A DNA stretch of 64,000 bases from Cedecea neteri (GCF_000758325.1 NZ_CP009459.1:3162001-3226000); one strand, 5' to 3'. Shown: positions 25,690 to 37,835, counted from the stretch's first letter. Numbers and translations are program-made. The notes: generated from the letters alone by a model not told the origin.

Positions 25690-26206
25690 CTGGCTGAGTC
25701 CAGCCTGCTATCTACTGATAGCGCCATTCCCGTACTATTGATAGTAATTTTGTTTTCTGTTTTCTGGTTGTGTTTATTTTATACAGACTTGTTTGTGGCA
25801 TTAAATCCAGATAATAATTATGAGAATCGACGTTCAGATATAGGCCTTCACTGTAAACTGAATCGATAGTATTTCCTACAAGGCGGCGATTATCCCCCTT
25901 TTTATTATTGTTGGATTTGAACCAATGGCAGCAAAGGTTTCGGCACGGCATTAACCTATGCTGCCATCCCGGCTCACACGGTACTTATCGAAAAAAATCA
26001 TCCCGGTGTCAATTTCCTGTCAATAAAGTGCCTTTTTAAACCTGATTTAGGTCCGATTTTGGGGCAACTTTGGGGACAAAATCACGTTGAGGGCTGATTT
26101 GGGGGCACATCAACGACTGTATATGTCCCCAAGCGTCTGTTTGTTTTTTCTTTTAACAAATTAATAATAATTAAAATATAAAAATTATCAATAACCTAAA
26201 AATTAC
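25690..26206. other. AT-rich intergenic stretch without a convincing gene
   Basis: About 500 bases between the lipoprotein and frmR. A 79-codon frame on the minus strand (25951-25712) lacks a ribosome site and has unusual composition, so it is not called. The right part holds four TTTGGGG-type repeats (listed separately). Confidence 0.6.
26055..26133. repeat. Cluster of TTTGGGG(A/C)CA-like short repeats
   Basis: Units: TTTTGGGGCAA (26057-26067), CTTTGGGGACA (26068-26078), ATTTGGGGGCAC (26097-26108) and, inverted, TGTCCCCAAG (26124-26133). Similar clusters can be arm-type binding sites beside integrase genes. No integrase is present here, so this may be a relic. Confidence 0.5.
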
Positions 26207-26230
26207 GGTACTATACCCCCCTACAGTACC
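26207..26230. promoter_or_regulatory. Probable FrmR operator
   Basis: Perfect arms GGTACT and AGTACC flank a CCCCCC core, 13 bases before the frmR ATG. FrmR operators in enterobacteria are inverted repeats with a run of G/C in the middle, and CsoR/RcnR-family repressors favour such sites. Autorepression relieved by formaldehyde is expected. Confidence 0.7.
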
Positions 26231-26242
26231 TAAGGGGCGGTT

Positions 26243-27665
<1,423 letters not shown>

Positions 27666-27675
27666 GCAGTAAAAA

Positions 27676-27696
27676 GGGAAGGCGAAAGGCCTTCCC
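27676..27696 (-). terminator. Intrinsic terminator for katG
   Basis: Stem GGGAAGGC / GCCTTCCC with a 5-base loop. On the minus strand it is followed by TTTTT. It lies beyond the frmA-side terminator, so each convergent gene has its terminator next to the other gene. Confidence 0.75.
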
Positions 27697-27713
27697 GTAT
27701 AGCGCTAAATCAG

Positions 27714-27739
27714 GGGAGGCTAAAAGCCTCCCTTTCGTT

Positions 27740-27741
<2 letters not shown>
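27714..27741 (+). terminator. Intrinsic terminator for frmA
   Basis: Stem GGGAGGC / GCCTCCC with a TAAAA loop, followed on the plus strand by TTTCGTTTTATT. It reaches the last bases of the convergent katG gene. Confidence 0.78.
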
Positions 27742-29953
<2,212 letters not shown>

Positions 29954-30177
29954 CTACGATCGATAATTAATATCTGGATGGGCCTACGAATTTGATAGCC
30001 GTTGCCTTTTAAACGCAAAATTTTACAGCCCTATTATTTTAGTTCTCATTGAGTGGTTTGCAGGAAAAACCCGTCTGATTGTCTGGAAAATAGACGAAGC
30101 GGCAAGAAGGAGGCGGGATATACAGGGGAGAGACAGATGAACGCCCGTGCAGGGCGGCATTCATCTGTGAAATGCGG

Positions 30178-30735
30178 TTACTGAGCCGTCGGCTTCAGCA
30201 GGGTTTTTTCCGGGGTTTTCTGTGCCAGGAACTGCTGCTGGAAGATGCACATCCGGATGGCGTCGCGGTACTGGCCGTTAATGAAGAACTCGTGGATCAG
30301 CTCGCCTTCCACGATAAAGCCCAGCTTTTTATAGATATGTACCGCTTTTTCGTTCTCTTTATCGACAATCAGGTAGAGCTTGTAGAGATTGAGCACGGTA
30401 AAGCCGTAATCCATGGCCAGTTTGGCCGCGCGCGAGGCGAGCCCTTTGCCCTGGAACTCCGGCGTGATGATTATCTGGAATTCCGCCCGGCGGTGAATGT
30501 GGTCGATTTCCACCAACTCAACCAGCCCGGCATTCACGCCGTTGCAGTCGATGACAAAGCGGCGCTCGCTCTGATCGTGAATATGTTTGTCATACAGGTC
30601 AGAAAGCTCCACGAAGGCTTCGTAGGGCTCTTCAAACCAGTAGCGCATAACGCTGGCGTTATTGTCCAGTTGATGAACGAAGCGGAGATCTTCGCGTTCA
30701 AGCGGGCGAAGACGAATAGGCAGTTCGTTACTCAT
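30178..30735 (-). CDS. speG: Spermidine N1-acetyltransferase SpeG
   Basis: 185 residues, with AAGGAT before the ATG. A GNAT fold is evident: [20 protein letters not shown] carries the acetyl-CoA loop (QGKGLA). The whole sequence is close to E. coli SpeG, a dodecameric, polyamine-activated enzyme that acetylates spermidine and spermine. As in E. coli it is next to ynfB and ynfA. About 230 bases between katG and this gene show no other gene. Confidence 0.95.
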   Translation of the reverse strand: MSNELPIRLRPLEREDLRFVHQLDNNASVMRYWFEEPYEAFVELSDLYDKHIHDQSERRFVIDCNGVNAGLVELVEIDHIHRRAEFQIIITPEFQGKGLASRAAKLAMDYGFTVLNLYKLYLIVDKENEKAVHIYKKLGFIVEGELIHEFFINGQYRDAIRMCIFQQQFLAQKTPEKTLLKPTAQ

Positions 30736-30757
30736 AGCAAATCCTTGCGCAGATGGT

Positions 30758-30779
30758 GAGGCTTCTTTAGAGAAGCCTC
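30758..30779 (-). terminator. Hairpin between ynfB and speG
   Basis: Perfect 9-bp stem (GAGGCTTCT / AGAAGCCTC) with a 4-base loop just after the ynfB stop. No strong T tract follows on the minus strand, so it may act as a weak terminator or a processing barrier. Confidence 0.5.
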
Positions 30780-30796
30780 GTTTGGGGCGGGAGCTG

Positions 30797-31195
30797 TTAC
30801 GGATTAATCGCGCGGCCGGTGCGGCGATCCAGGCAGCGCAGGGTGTTCGGCTCCCAGTAGGCGTTCACGTTGGCGCTCTGCTGGCATTTGTCGAAGGTGT
30901 CCTGGGCGGCATCTTGTTTGGCCCAGTCTTTGTCCCCGCGCGCAGCTTCACGGTCGAATACTTTTTCGTTATGGCGGTTGATCTTCTGGCGCAGGGTACG
31001 GGTGTCGTTCCACTGCTCTTTTTCTTCCGCTGCACGCTGGCGGGTCAGGGAATTTTCCTGGCCACCGACGCCGTTAGTCCCGCCCTGAACAACGACCACG
31101 TTAGTATCGGCGTGGGTTGGCATAGAAACCATGAATGCAGCCCCCAGCAAGGCTAACGGCATCCATGACAAAGACTTACGAAGGATTGAGTTCAT
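30797..31195 (-). CDS. ynfB: YnfB family periplasmic protein (DUF1283, UPF0482)
   Basis: 132 residues with an N-terminal signal peptide ending near THA-DT (residue ~30). The mature part is charged and contains the family blocks [19 protein letters not shown] and [13 protein letters not shown], with two cysteines near the C terminus. Function is unknown. AAAAAGGAAA precedes the start. Divergent from ynfA, and in the same order relative to speG as in E. coli. Confidence 0.92.
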   Translation of the reverse strand: MNSILRKSLSWMPLALLGAAFMVSMPTHADTNVVVVQGGTNGVGGQENSLTRQRAAEEKEQWNDTRTLRQKINRHNEKVFDREAARGDKDWAKQDAAQDTFDKCQQSANVNAYWEPNTLRCLDRRTGRAINP

Positions 31196-31298
31196 TGATA
31201 TTTCCTTTTTAGTTTAATAAAACTAATCATATCATTGGGCTTGATTCGTGCCTAATGCCAGAGTTAGTGGGCATCATTATTACTGAAGAAAAGACAAT

Positions 31299-31625
31299 AT
31301 GATCAAAACAACGCTGCTATTTTTTGCCACCGCTTTGGCGGAGATTATTGGTTGCTTTCTGCCCTGGCTGTGGCTTAAACGCAACGGCTCACCGCTGTTG
31401 TTGCTGCCTGCTGCGCTATCGCTGGCGATTTTTGTCTGGCTTTTGACGCTGCATCCGGCGGCCAGCGGGCGGGTCTATGCAGCCTACGGTGGGGTTTATG
31501 TGGTGACGGCATTGCTCTGGCTGCGCGTTGTGGATGGCGTAAAACTTAGTCTCTATGACTGGACCGGGGCAGGCATTGCTTTCTGTGGGATGCTGATCAT
31601 CGTTGCTGGCTGGGGCCGGGCCTGA
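31299..31625 (+). CDS. ynfA: YnfA family inner-membrane protein (UPF0060)
   Basis: 108 residues with four hydrophobic segments. The family blocks [31 protein letters not shown] and [17 protein letters not shown] are all present. YnfA is related to small multidrug-resistance transporters, and homologues have been reported to export cationic compounds. It is divergent from ynfB and ends at a bidirectional terminator shared with ydfG. Confidence 0.94.
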   Translation: MIKTTLLFFATALAEIIGCFLPWLWLKRNGSPLLLLPAALSLAIFVWLLTLHPAASGRVYAAYGGVYVVTALLWLRVVDGVKLSLYDWTGAGIAFCGMLIIVAGWGRA

Positions 31626-31646
31626 TCGATCCGGGGTCAGATAAAA

Positions 31647-31672
31647 AACGGGGCTGCAAAGGCCCCGTTTCT
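31647..31672. terminator. Bidirectional intrinsic terminator between ynfA and ydfG
   Basis: Stem AACGGGGC / GCCCCGTT, flanked by an A run on the left and TTT on the right, between two convergent stops. Confidence 0.82.
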
Positions 31673-31690
31673 GTATGGCTTCCGACAGAA

Positions 31691-32440
31691 TTACCCTTCG
31701 CGGTGAACACTGAGCCCGGCAAATGTCTGGCTGACCGGCATCATTTCCAGGGTGTTGATATTGACGTGTTTTGGCAGCGTCGCCACCCACCAGACGGCCT
31801 CGGTAACGTCTTCCGGCGTCAGCGCGTTGGCGTTTTCGTAGGTTTTGCCTGCTTTGTCATCGTCGCCTTTAAAGCGAACGTTGGAAAACTCGGTGCCGCC
31901 CACCATGCCTGGTTCGATATCGGTCACGCGAACGGCAGTTTTGTGCAGGTCGGTACGCAGGTTCAGGCTGAACTGGCGCACGAAGGCTTTGGTCGCCCCG
32001 TAGACGTTGCCACCGGCGTAAGGCCAGCTGCCTGCGGTGGAACCGATGTTAATAATGTGGCCGCGATTGCGCTCGACCATGCCCGGCAACACGGCGCGGG
32101 TCATGTAAACCAGGCCTTTGTTGTTAGTGTCGATCATGTTTTCCCAGTCATCGACGTTGGCTTTATGCGCCGGCTCCATGCCTAACGCCAGCCCGGCGTT
32201 GTTGACCAGGATATCAATCTGTTGCCATTCGGCCGGCAGAGAAGCGAGCGCTTCTTCAATTGCCGCGCGATTGCGTACATCCAGCTGCAGCGTAAACAGG
32301 TTGTCACCCAGCTCTTCTTTCAGTTCGAGCAGGCGTTCCTGACGGCGGCCGGTGGCAATAACCTTATGACCATTCTTAACGAAACGGCGGGTAATGCTTT
32401 CACCAAAGCCCGCGGTAGCACCCGTAACCAGTACAATCAT
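31691..32440 (-). CDS. ydfG: NADP-dependent 3-hydroxy acid dehydrogenase YdfG
   Basis: 249 residues from the ATG at 32440; an in-frame ATG at 32455 adds five residues that E. coli YdfG lacks. Classical SDR motifs: TGATAGFG at residues 6-13, VNNAG, and the Tyr/Lys pair in YGATKAF. E. coli YdfG oxidises L-allo-threonine and other 3-hydroxy acids and reduces malonic semialdehyde. It is divergent from dcp with a 135-base promoter region between them, as in E. coli. Confidence 0.95.
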   Translation of the reverse strand: MIVLVTGATAGFGESITRRFVKNGHKVIATGRRQERLLELKEELGDNLFTLQLDVRNRAAIEEALASLPAEWQQIDILVNNAGLALGMEPAHKANVDDWENMIDTNNKGLVYMTRAVLPGMVERNRGHIINIGSTAGSWPYAGGNVYGATKAFVRQFSLNLRTDLHKTAVRVTDIEPGMVGGTEFSNVRFKGDDDKAGKTYENANALTPEDVTEAVWWVATLPKHVNINTLEMMPVSQTFAGLSVHREG

Positions 32441-32575
32441 CTCTCTGTTCCTCAACGCTTTTGTCCGGCACTACCTTAGCACGCTAAAGAGCTTCGGTAA
32501 TCTTAGTTTTTCTTTTAAGAAACGAGGTTAAATGCGCTATAACTAACCCACATTTCAGGTCACCGGGAGTAGAGG

Positions 32576-34624
32576 ATGTTGCAGAGCAACCCGTTTTTCC
32601 AGCCGAGTTTATTGCCTTATCAGGCCCCGCATTTCGACGAGATAACTAACGACCATTACCGACCGGCTTTCGATGAAGGTAAGCGCATTAAGCGCGAAGA
32701 AGTCGCCGCCATTGCCGATAACCCGGCAGCGCCTACGTTTGAAAATACTTACCTGGCGCTGGAAAAAACTGGTGCGATGCTGGGCCGCGTAACCACCGTG
32801 TTCTATGCCATGACGTCGGCACACACCAACGATTTCCTCCAGCAGCTTGACGAAGAGTTCTCCACCGAACTGGCTGAGCTTGCCGATGAAATTCGCCTGA
32901 ACGACACCTTATTCGCCCGGCTGAATAGCGTTTATCAGCAGCGCCACGATCTTACCCTGGATGCGGAATCCCTGCGGTTGGTGGAAGTGACCTGGCAGTC
33001 ATTCAAGCTGGCGGGTGCCACGTTAAGCCAGCAGGATAAAACGCAGCTGAAAGCTCTGAATAAAGAGAGCGCCCAGCTCACCAGCCAGTTCAACAATCGT
33101 CTTCATGCGGCGGACAAAGCCGGTGGCCTGGTGGTTGACCACGCTGAGGCGCTTCAGGGCCTGACCCGCGCGGAAATTGCAGCAGCGGCTCAAGCAGCGG
33201 CTGACAAAGGCCTTCAGGGCAAATGGCTACTTCCGTTGCTGAATTTCACCCAACAGCCTGCTTTACAAAGCCTGAGTAACCGCGCCACGCGAGAAGCACT
33301 CTTTGAGGCTGGCTGGACGCGTTCTCAGCGCAACGATGCGAACGATACCCGCGCCATCGTCGCTCGTCTGGCGACGCTGAGGGCTGCACAAGCTCAGCTT
33401 TTGGGCTTTGAAAACTATGCAGCATGGAAAATGGCCGACCAGATGGCGAAAACCCCTGATGCGGCGCTGCGCTTTATGCGGAATATTGTCCCTGCGGCAA
33501 CCGGGCGCGCACGTCGCGAGCTGAAAGATATTCAGGACGTGATTGATGCCCAAAACGGCGGCTTCCAGGCCACGGCATGGGACTGGCAGTTTTACGCCGA
33601 GCAGGTGCGTAGCGCGAAGTACGATCTCGATGAAGGGCAGATTAAACCATATTTCGAACTGAATGGCGTGCTGACCAACGGCGTGTTCTGGGCCGCCAGC
33701 CAGCTCTTCGGGCTGCGTTTTGTGGAACGTTTTGATATCCCGACTTACCACCCGGATGTACGCACCTGGGAGATTTTTGATAACGACGGCCGCGGCATGG
33801 CACTGTTCTACGGTGATTTCTTCGCCCGCGACAGCAAAGGCGGCGGGGCGTGGATGGGGAACTTTGTCGAGCAATCCACTCTGTTTGACGCCATGCCGGT
33901 GATCTATAACGTTTGTAACTACACCAAACCGGCCAGCGGCGAGGCGGCATTGATTTCCTGGGACGATGTTATAACGCTGTTCCACGAGTTCGGCCACACG
34001 CTGCACGGCCTGTTTGCTACGCAGCGTTATGCGAGTCTTTCGGGGACCAACACGCCGCGAGATTTTGTGGAATTCCCTTCGCAAATTAACGAGCACTGGG
34101 CAAGCCAGCCCGAGGTCTTTGCCAATTATGCCCGGCATCATCAGTCCGGCGAGCCAATGCCGGAGTCGCTGCGCAGCAAGTTGTTCCGAGCCGCACAGTT
34201 CAACAAAGGCTACGACATGACCGAGCTGCTGGCGGCGGCGCTGCTGGACATGAACTGGCACAGCCTGGCGCCAGACACGGCCATTGAAGACGTGACGCGT
34301 TTCGAAGCCGAAGCGCTGGAAAAAGAGCATATCAATCTGGCTGAAGTCCCGCCTCGCTACCGCAGCAGCTATTTTGCCCATATTTTTGGCGGCGGTTACG
34401 CGGCGGGGTATTACGCCTACATCTGGACGCAAATGCTGGCGGACGATGGCTATCAGTGGTTCGTGGAGCAGGGCGGGCTCAGCGCCGAAAACGGCCAACG
34501 CTTCCGGGAGGCAATTCTTTCTCGTGGCAACAGCAGCGATCTGGAAGCGTTATACCGTGACTGGCGAGGGCACGATCCGCACAGCGAACCGATGCTGAAA
34601 AACAGAGGGCTGGCGGAGCAATAA
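32576..34624 (+). CDS. dcp: Peptidyl-dipeptidase Dcp
   Basis: 682 residues, full length. The M3-family zinc site HEFGH is near residues 469-473, in ITLFHEFGHTLHGLF, with downstream family blocks such as FVEFPSQINEHWAS. Dcp removes C-terminal dipeptides from peptides. GGGAGTAGAGG precedes the ATG. The last ~203 bases (34423-34625) recur at 36623-36825, on the far side of an AT-rich two-gene block. The current 3' end may therefore be either the original end or an imported one. Confidence 0.96.
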   Translation: MLQSNPFFQPSLLPYQAPHFDEITNDHYRPAFDEGKRIKREEVAAIADNPAAPTFENTYLALEKTGAMLGRVTTVFYAMTSAHTNDFLQQLDEEFSTELAELADEIRLNDTLFARLNSVYQQRHDLTLDAESLRLVEVTWQSFKLAGATLSQQDKTQLKALNKESAQLTSQFNNRLHAADKAGGLVVDHAEALQGLTRAEIAAAAQAAADKGLQGKWLLPLLNFTQQPALQSLSNRATREALFEAGWTRSQRNDANDTRAIVARLATLRAAQAQLLGFENYAAWKMADQMAKTPDAALRFMRNIVPAATGRARRELKDIQDVIDAQNGGFQATAWDWQFYAEQVRSAKYDLDEGQIKPYFELNGVLTNGVFWAASQLFGLRFVERFDIPTYHPDVRTWEIFDNDGRGMALFYGDFFARDSKGGGAWMGNFVEQSTLFDAMPVIYNVCNYTKPASGEAALISWDDVITLFHEFGHTLHGLFATQRYASLSGTNTPRDFVEFPSQINEHWASQPEVFANYARHHQSGEPMPESLRSKLFRAAQFNKGYDMTELLAAALLDMNWHSLAPDTAIEDVTRFEAEALEKEHINLAEVPPRYRSSYFAHIFGGGYAAGYYAYIWTQMLADDGYQWFVEQGGLSAENGQRFREAILSRGNSSDLEALYRDWRGHDPHSEPMLKNRGLAEQ

Positions 34625-34625
34625 C
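34423..34625 (+). repeat. Left copy of a 203-bp direct repeat (dcp 3' end)
   Basis: Identical to 36623-36825 at 195 of 203 positions; 34463-34581 is a perfect 119-base match. The eight differences sit at 34436, 34438, 34447, 34462, 34582, 34604, 34606 and 34619. Seven are synonymous in the dcp frame. The eighth changes CAA to TAA at the end, so the right copy stops one codon earlier. Offset is exactly 2200 bases. Confidence 0.97.
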
Positions 34626-34654
34626 GTAAAGAGTTCATATTTTAAATTCAAAAG

Positions 34655-34688
34655 GTTGCATAGTTTATTGATTTTATGCAACTTTTTT
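34655..34688. terminator. Intrinsic terminator shared by dcp and the HEPN gene
   Basis: Stem GTTGCATA (34655-34662) / TATGCAAC (34675-34682) followed by TTTTTT on the plus strand. It overlaps the stop of the leftward HEPN gene at 34674. Confidence 0.7.
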
Positions 34689-35441
34689 AACTTTGGTGTT
34701 TATTTGTTTTGCTTTTTCAAGGAGCGCAGCGGCCTTTTGGACTATATCAATTGCTGTTTCTGGTTTTTCTATCTCTCTACGATCCTTCTGCAATATTGAT
34801 GTGACCTCATCATTTATTATATCTAGTATTCCAACAGGAAAGGGCTGGTCTTCTATTTGGTCGAAAAAGACTCTTGTGGCGGAATTAATATCCTTACACT
34901 GCCGACATAAGGTGAATGCATTAATGAGGTTTTGATGTCGTACATACCCTAACAAAGATTCTTCAAATGCATAAATTACATACTTAGAATAGGAGTGGTT
35001 TTTGAAAGCATCTTCTAATGATGTAGTGCATTTATTAGCATGAGCAGCGGCATGACGCCAATTGAGTATTTGATCATATGATTTGTTTATTTCAATTGAA
35101 ATGTTTTTAGAAATGCATTTTGTTTTTTTTGAAAACCATTTTGAATTTCCTCCAAAATGACTAATGATTGTATTTAAATCATTGAATTTTATTTTACTAT
35201 TTAGGTGTTCGTATTTTTTCTCCACTTGATAAGCGAATTTTTTATGAAATAAATCAGCATAGTTTATTAAAACATCACGAACTGAATTCTCATAAGTAGC
35301 TGCTAAGCACACCACATAAAAACCAGCAAATTGACTCCTCAATGCAGACGATTTTACATCACCTAAGGGAGCGATTTTATCTAATTCATGATAAAGTCTG
35401 TCAACCTCAGTAAAGTGATTTGTTATTATGCTTTTATACAT
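34674..35441 (-). CDS. HEPN-domain protein (MAE_28990/MAE_18760-like), predicted RNase
   Basis: 255 residues from the ATG at 35441. The HEPN catalytic motif R-x4-H is present as Arg129-His134 in LNWRHAAAHAN, preceded by helical, lysine-rich sequence. Many HEPN proteins are metal-independent RNases used in toxin and defence systems, and MAE_28990/MAE_18760-type members are often found beside DUF262 genes. The start overlaps the DUF262 stop by eight bases (ATGTATAA), so the pair is translationally coupled. GC is near one third, far below neighbours. RNase activity and a defence role are inferred. Confidence 0.72.
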   Translation of the reverse strand: MYKSIITNHFTEVDRLYHELDKIAPLGDVKSSALRSQFAGFYVVCLAATYENSVRDVLINYADLFHKKFAYQVEKKYEHLNSKIKFNDLNTIISHFGGNSKWFSKKTKCISKNISIEINKSYDQILNWRHAAAHANKCTTSLEDAFKNHSYSKYVIYAFEESLLGYVRHQNLINAFTLCRQCKDINSATRVFFDQIEDQPFPVGILDIINDEVTSILQKDRREIEKPETAIDIVQKAAALLEKAKQINTKVKKVA

Positions 35442-36510
35442 TAGCAAAGTGCTCCCTTGCCAGGAGAAATCTTTTCTTAAGAACAATTGAATCTGCAGTT
35501 GACATAGAGGCGGACTCAAGGTAATCACTATTTGCGAGTAAGGATTGATATTTTTCGTTAAGATAAGAGTAATCAAAATTATCACTTTCAAGCAAAGTAA
35601 CTATGATTGAATCCATTACAGCCATATTAACTTTCCCTCTAGGTCTGAATGCATCAGGGATGTTCTCATCTATCTGTTTTACAACATATGGAAAACGTTC
35701 AAAGAATCTGTTGGCTCTAGGTGAATTAAATTCTCTATTTTCACTCATATTTACATTGAGATATCTAACCATCGGTTTTTCATAATCCTCCCATGTTTCA
35801 AATAGAGAGAAAATTCTCAAAATGAATTCCATATCTCTAAGGTGCTTATCACTTTCCCTTACGCGGAGTATGTTTTTCCAGTGGTTATTCTGATTTAACT
35901 CTTGGAGTTTTGAAACAATTTCTCCTCTGTATACAGCATTTCTGATTTCTTGAGGGCGTAATTGTGTTCCGCCAGTATTCAATCTCTCAAAAATGTGAAA
36001 TACACAGTCTGTCCTTTTTGATGGAGATAACTGTTTAATGTGAATGGCTCTGAGAGTTGAGTTTCTTAGTTTTCTCTGGTCTTTGGAGTCCAACTCTAGA
36101 AATGTTTTTCCATTAAGTGAAGATGCTTCAGATAACCCTTTAAGTCTGAATACATTCCTTTTTCCTCCTTTGGCTTCACCAAAATAACCTTCCATAAAAT
36201 ATTTTATGGATTTAAGTCTCTGCTGCCCATCAATTACTTCTAAAACCTCGTTGTCATTAACATATAGAAATATTTGAGGCACAGGCAAGCCAATAATAAA
36301 TGATTCAATTAGTTTAGATGCTTGCTCTATTTTCCAGACATAATTTCTTTGATAGAATGGAATTATTATATCTCCATTTTCAAGTTGGTCTGACAATAAC
36401 GCAAGACTAGAATCTGTTGGTGTGACAGATATGTCAAATTCAACAAAAGGAATATCGTCAACTTCAACTTCCGTTTCAATCTCTTTAATTTCTTCGTTTT
36501 GATTGCTCAT
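35434..36510 (-). CDS. DUF262 (ParB/sulfiredoxin-fold) protein, defence-associated type
   Basis: 358 residues from the ATG at 36510, with AAGGGA six bases upstream on the minus strand. An earlier GTG at 36540 lacks a ribosome site. Residues 51-59 (PFYQRNYVW) and the DGQQR motif at 94-98 are the signature of DUF262, the N-terminal part of GmrSD-like restriction enzymes. In those enzymes the domain has nucleotide-dependent or nuclease roles. A further block FERLNTGGTQLRPQEIRNAVY follows. No DUF1524 HNH nuclease domain is present; the partner is the HEPN gene instead. The N-terminal ~20 residues are very acidic. AT-rich, clearly foreign to the surrounding chromosome. Confidence 0.82.
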   Translation of the reverse strand: MSNQNEEIKEIETEVEVDDIPFVEFDISVTPTDSSLALLSDQLENGDIIIPFYQRNYVWKIEQASKLIESFIIGLPVPQIFLYVNDNEVLEVIDGQQRLKSIKYFMEGYFGEAKGGKRNVFRLKGLSEASSLNGKTFLELDSKDQRKLRNSTLRAIHIKQLSPSKRTDCVFHIFERLNTGGTQLRPQEIRNAVYRGEIVSKLQELNQNNHWKNILRVRESDKHLRDMEFILRIFSLFETWEDYEKPMVRYLNVNMSENREFNSPRANRFFERFPYVVKQIDENIPDAFRPRGKVNMAVMDSIIVTLLESDNFDYSYLNEKYQSLLANSDYLESASMSTADSIVLKKRFLLAREHFANV

Positions 36511-36622
36511 GGTGTATCCCTTCAGATTTTTTTTGGTCACTAATTTTATTACTTATCTGCGACAATGTGTAATGATATGTTAGAAAAATTTTCGAATTAA
36601 TTTTGTATATCAATTACCAAGC

Positions 36623-36825
36623 CTGGACGCAAATGTTAGCGGACGACGGCTATCAGTGGTTTGTGGAGCAGGGCGGGCTCAGCGCCGAAAACGGCCAACG
36701 CTTCCGGGAGGCAATTCTTTCTCGTGGCAACAGCAGCGATCTGGAAGCGTTATACCGTGACTGGCGAGGGCACGATCCGCATAGCGAACCGATGCTGAAA
36801 AACCGGGGGCTGGCGGAGTAATAAC
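36623..36825 (+). pseudogene. Second copy of the dcp 3' end (last ~66 codons)
   Basis: Reads in frame as WTQMLADDGYQWFVEQGG and on to NRGLAE then TAA at 36819-36821, with no start of its own. It matches 34423-34625 at ~96%. Differences are synonymous, so this copy also derives from a dcp gene that was under selection. It marks the right border of the AT-rich insert; the chromosomal flank toward queH continues from here. Confidence 0.95.
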
Positions 36826-36866
36826 TGTGAAGAAAGCGCTCTCACTAGTGTAGCCGCAGTGAAATC

Positions 36867-36908
36867 GCACTTAACGCAAACTGCAAAGCCCTGATTTGCG
36901 TTAAGTGC
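36867..36908. repeat. Perfect 14-bp inverted repeat downstream of the dcp end copy
   Basis: Arms GCACTTAACGCAAA (36867-36880) and TTTGCGTTAAGTGC (36895-36908) with a 14-base loop. No T tract follows. It could be a terminator-like hairpin for dcp before the insertion, or part of a border sequence. No gene is seen between 36822 and 37063. Confidence 0.7.
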
Positions 36909-37063
36909 CTTAAAAATCAAACAGAATATATCCGTGCAATGTGCAGGGTTGCTGGCTATAACTTGCAAACCTGCTCGGGAAAATGCAGGGTACTTCTGGG
37001 TTATTTTGAACGATTACGGGGCCTGAGCGATGTCGGCAGGCTCCCGGATTTTCACCCTTCGCT

Positions 37064-37732
37064 TTACGCTTCCGTTGACTCGTCGTCTTTCCCGTAAAAC
37101 AGCTTACCGATTTTAATCATCGGGCGGTTATTGGCTTTCCGGTGCAGGTTGGTATCGCGCAGGGAATAGACGCAGCCGCAGTACTCTTGCTGATAGAACT
37201 GTTCGCGCTTGCTGATTTCAATCATGCGCGCGGAGCCGCCCTGTTTACGCCAGTTGTAATCCCAGTAGCTCATACCTTCATAAGGCGCGGCGGCACGGTG
37301 CCCACAGTCGTTAATCTGCTGCATGTTTTTCCAGCGGGAAATACCCAGCGAGCTGCTGATGACATTAAATCCGTGCTCATGCGCGTAAAGTGCGGTACGC
37401 TCGAAACGCATATCAAAGCACATTGTGCATCTGACCCCACGCTCCGGCTCCCACTCCATACCTTTCGCACGCTCAAACCAGTTATCGGTATCGTAATCCG
37501 CATCCACAAACGGCACGCCGTGCTGTTCCGCAAAGCGAATGTTTTCATCCTTGCGCAGCAAATACTCTTTCTGCGGGTGAATGTTTGGGTTGTAGAAGAA
37601 CACGGTGTATTCGATACCGGACGCGTGTATAGCCTCCATAACTTCGCCCGAGCAGGGCGCGCAGCAGGAGTGCAGCAGGAGTTTCTTCTCGTTGTTTGGC
37701 AGCTGTAAAACTGGCCGGGTAAATTCTTGCAT
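37064..37732 (-). CDS. queH: Epoxyqueuosine reductase QueH (DUF208)
   Basis: 222 residues. Near the N terminus is [11 protein letters not shown], and later [13 protein letters not shown] and a CGC motif (EYCGCVYS). These give the paired cysteines that bind the iron-sulphur and iron centre in QueH. QueH performs the last step of queuosine tRNA modification (epoxyqueuosine to queuosine) without cobalamin, unlike QueG. AGGATC precedes the start. E. coli uses QueG, so this gene separates the organism from E. coli. It is divergent from the ATPase gene at 37836. Confidence 0.92.
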   Translation of the reverse strand: MQEFTRPVLQLPNNEKKLLLHSCCAPCSGEVMEAIHASGIEYTVFFYNPNIHPQKEYLLRKDENIRFAEQHGVPFVDADYDTDNWFERAKGMEWEPERGVRCTMCFDMRFERTALYAHEHGFNVISSSLGISRWKNMQQINDCGHRAAAPYEGMSYWDYNWRKQGGSARMIEISKREQFYQQEYCGCVYSLRDTNLHRKANNRPMIKIGKLFYGKDDESTEA

Positions 37733-37835
37733 CGCAGGTGATCCTAAAGCTTATTCACTTTTTTGCCAGAGGGTAGCAGGAACGGGGGCGAGGAAACACC
37801 ATAAATCAGTAAAGATACTAATGTTTGGGAGGTTT

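Noticed and set aside
25712-25951. 79-codon frame on the minus strand
   Set aside because: No ribosome site, odd composition and no recognisable family; left as intergenic.
33263-34498. A 411-codon open frame antisense to dcp
   Set aside because: Shadow of the GC-rich dcp coding sequence; no recognisable family or start signal.
34625-36622. An integrase or transposase inside the dcp insert
   Set aside because: Both strands were read; only the DUF262 and HEPN genes are present, with no DDE or tyrosine-recombinase motif.
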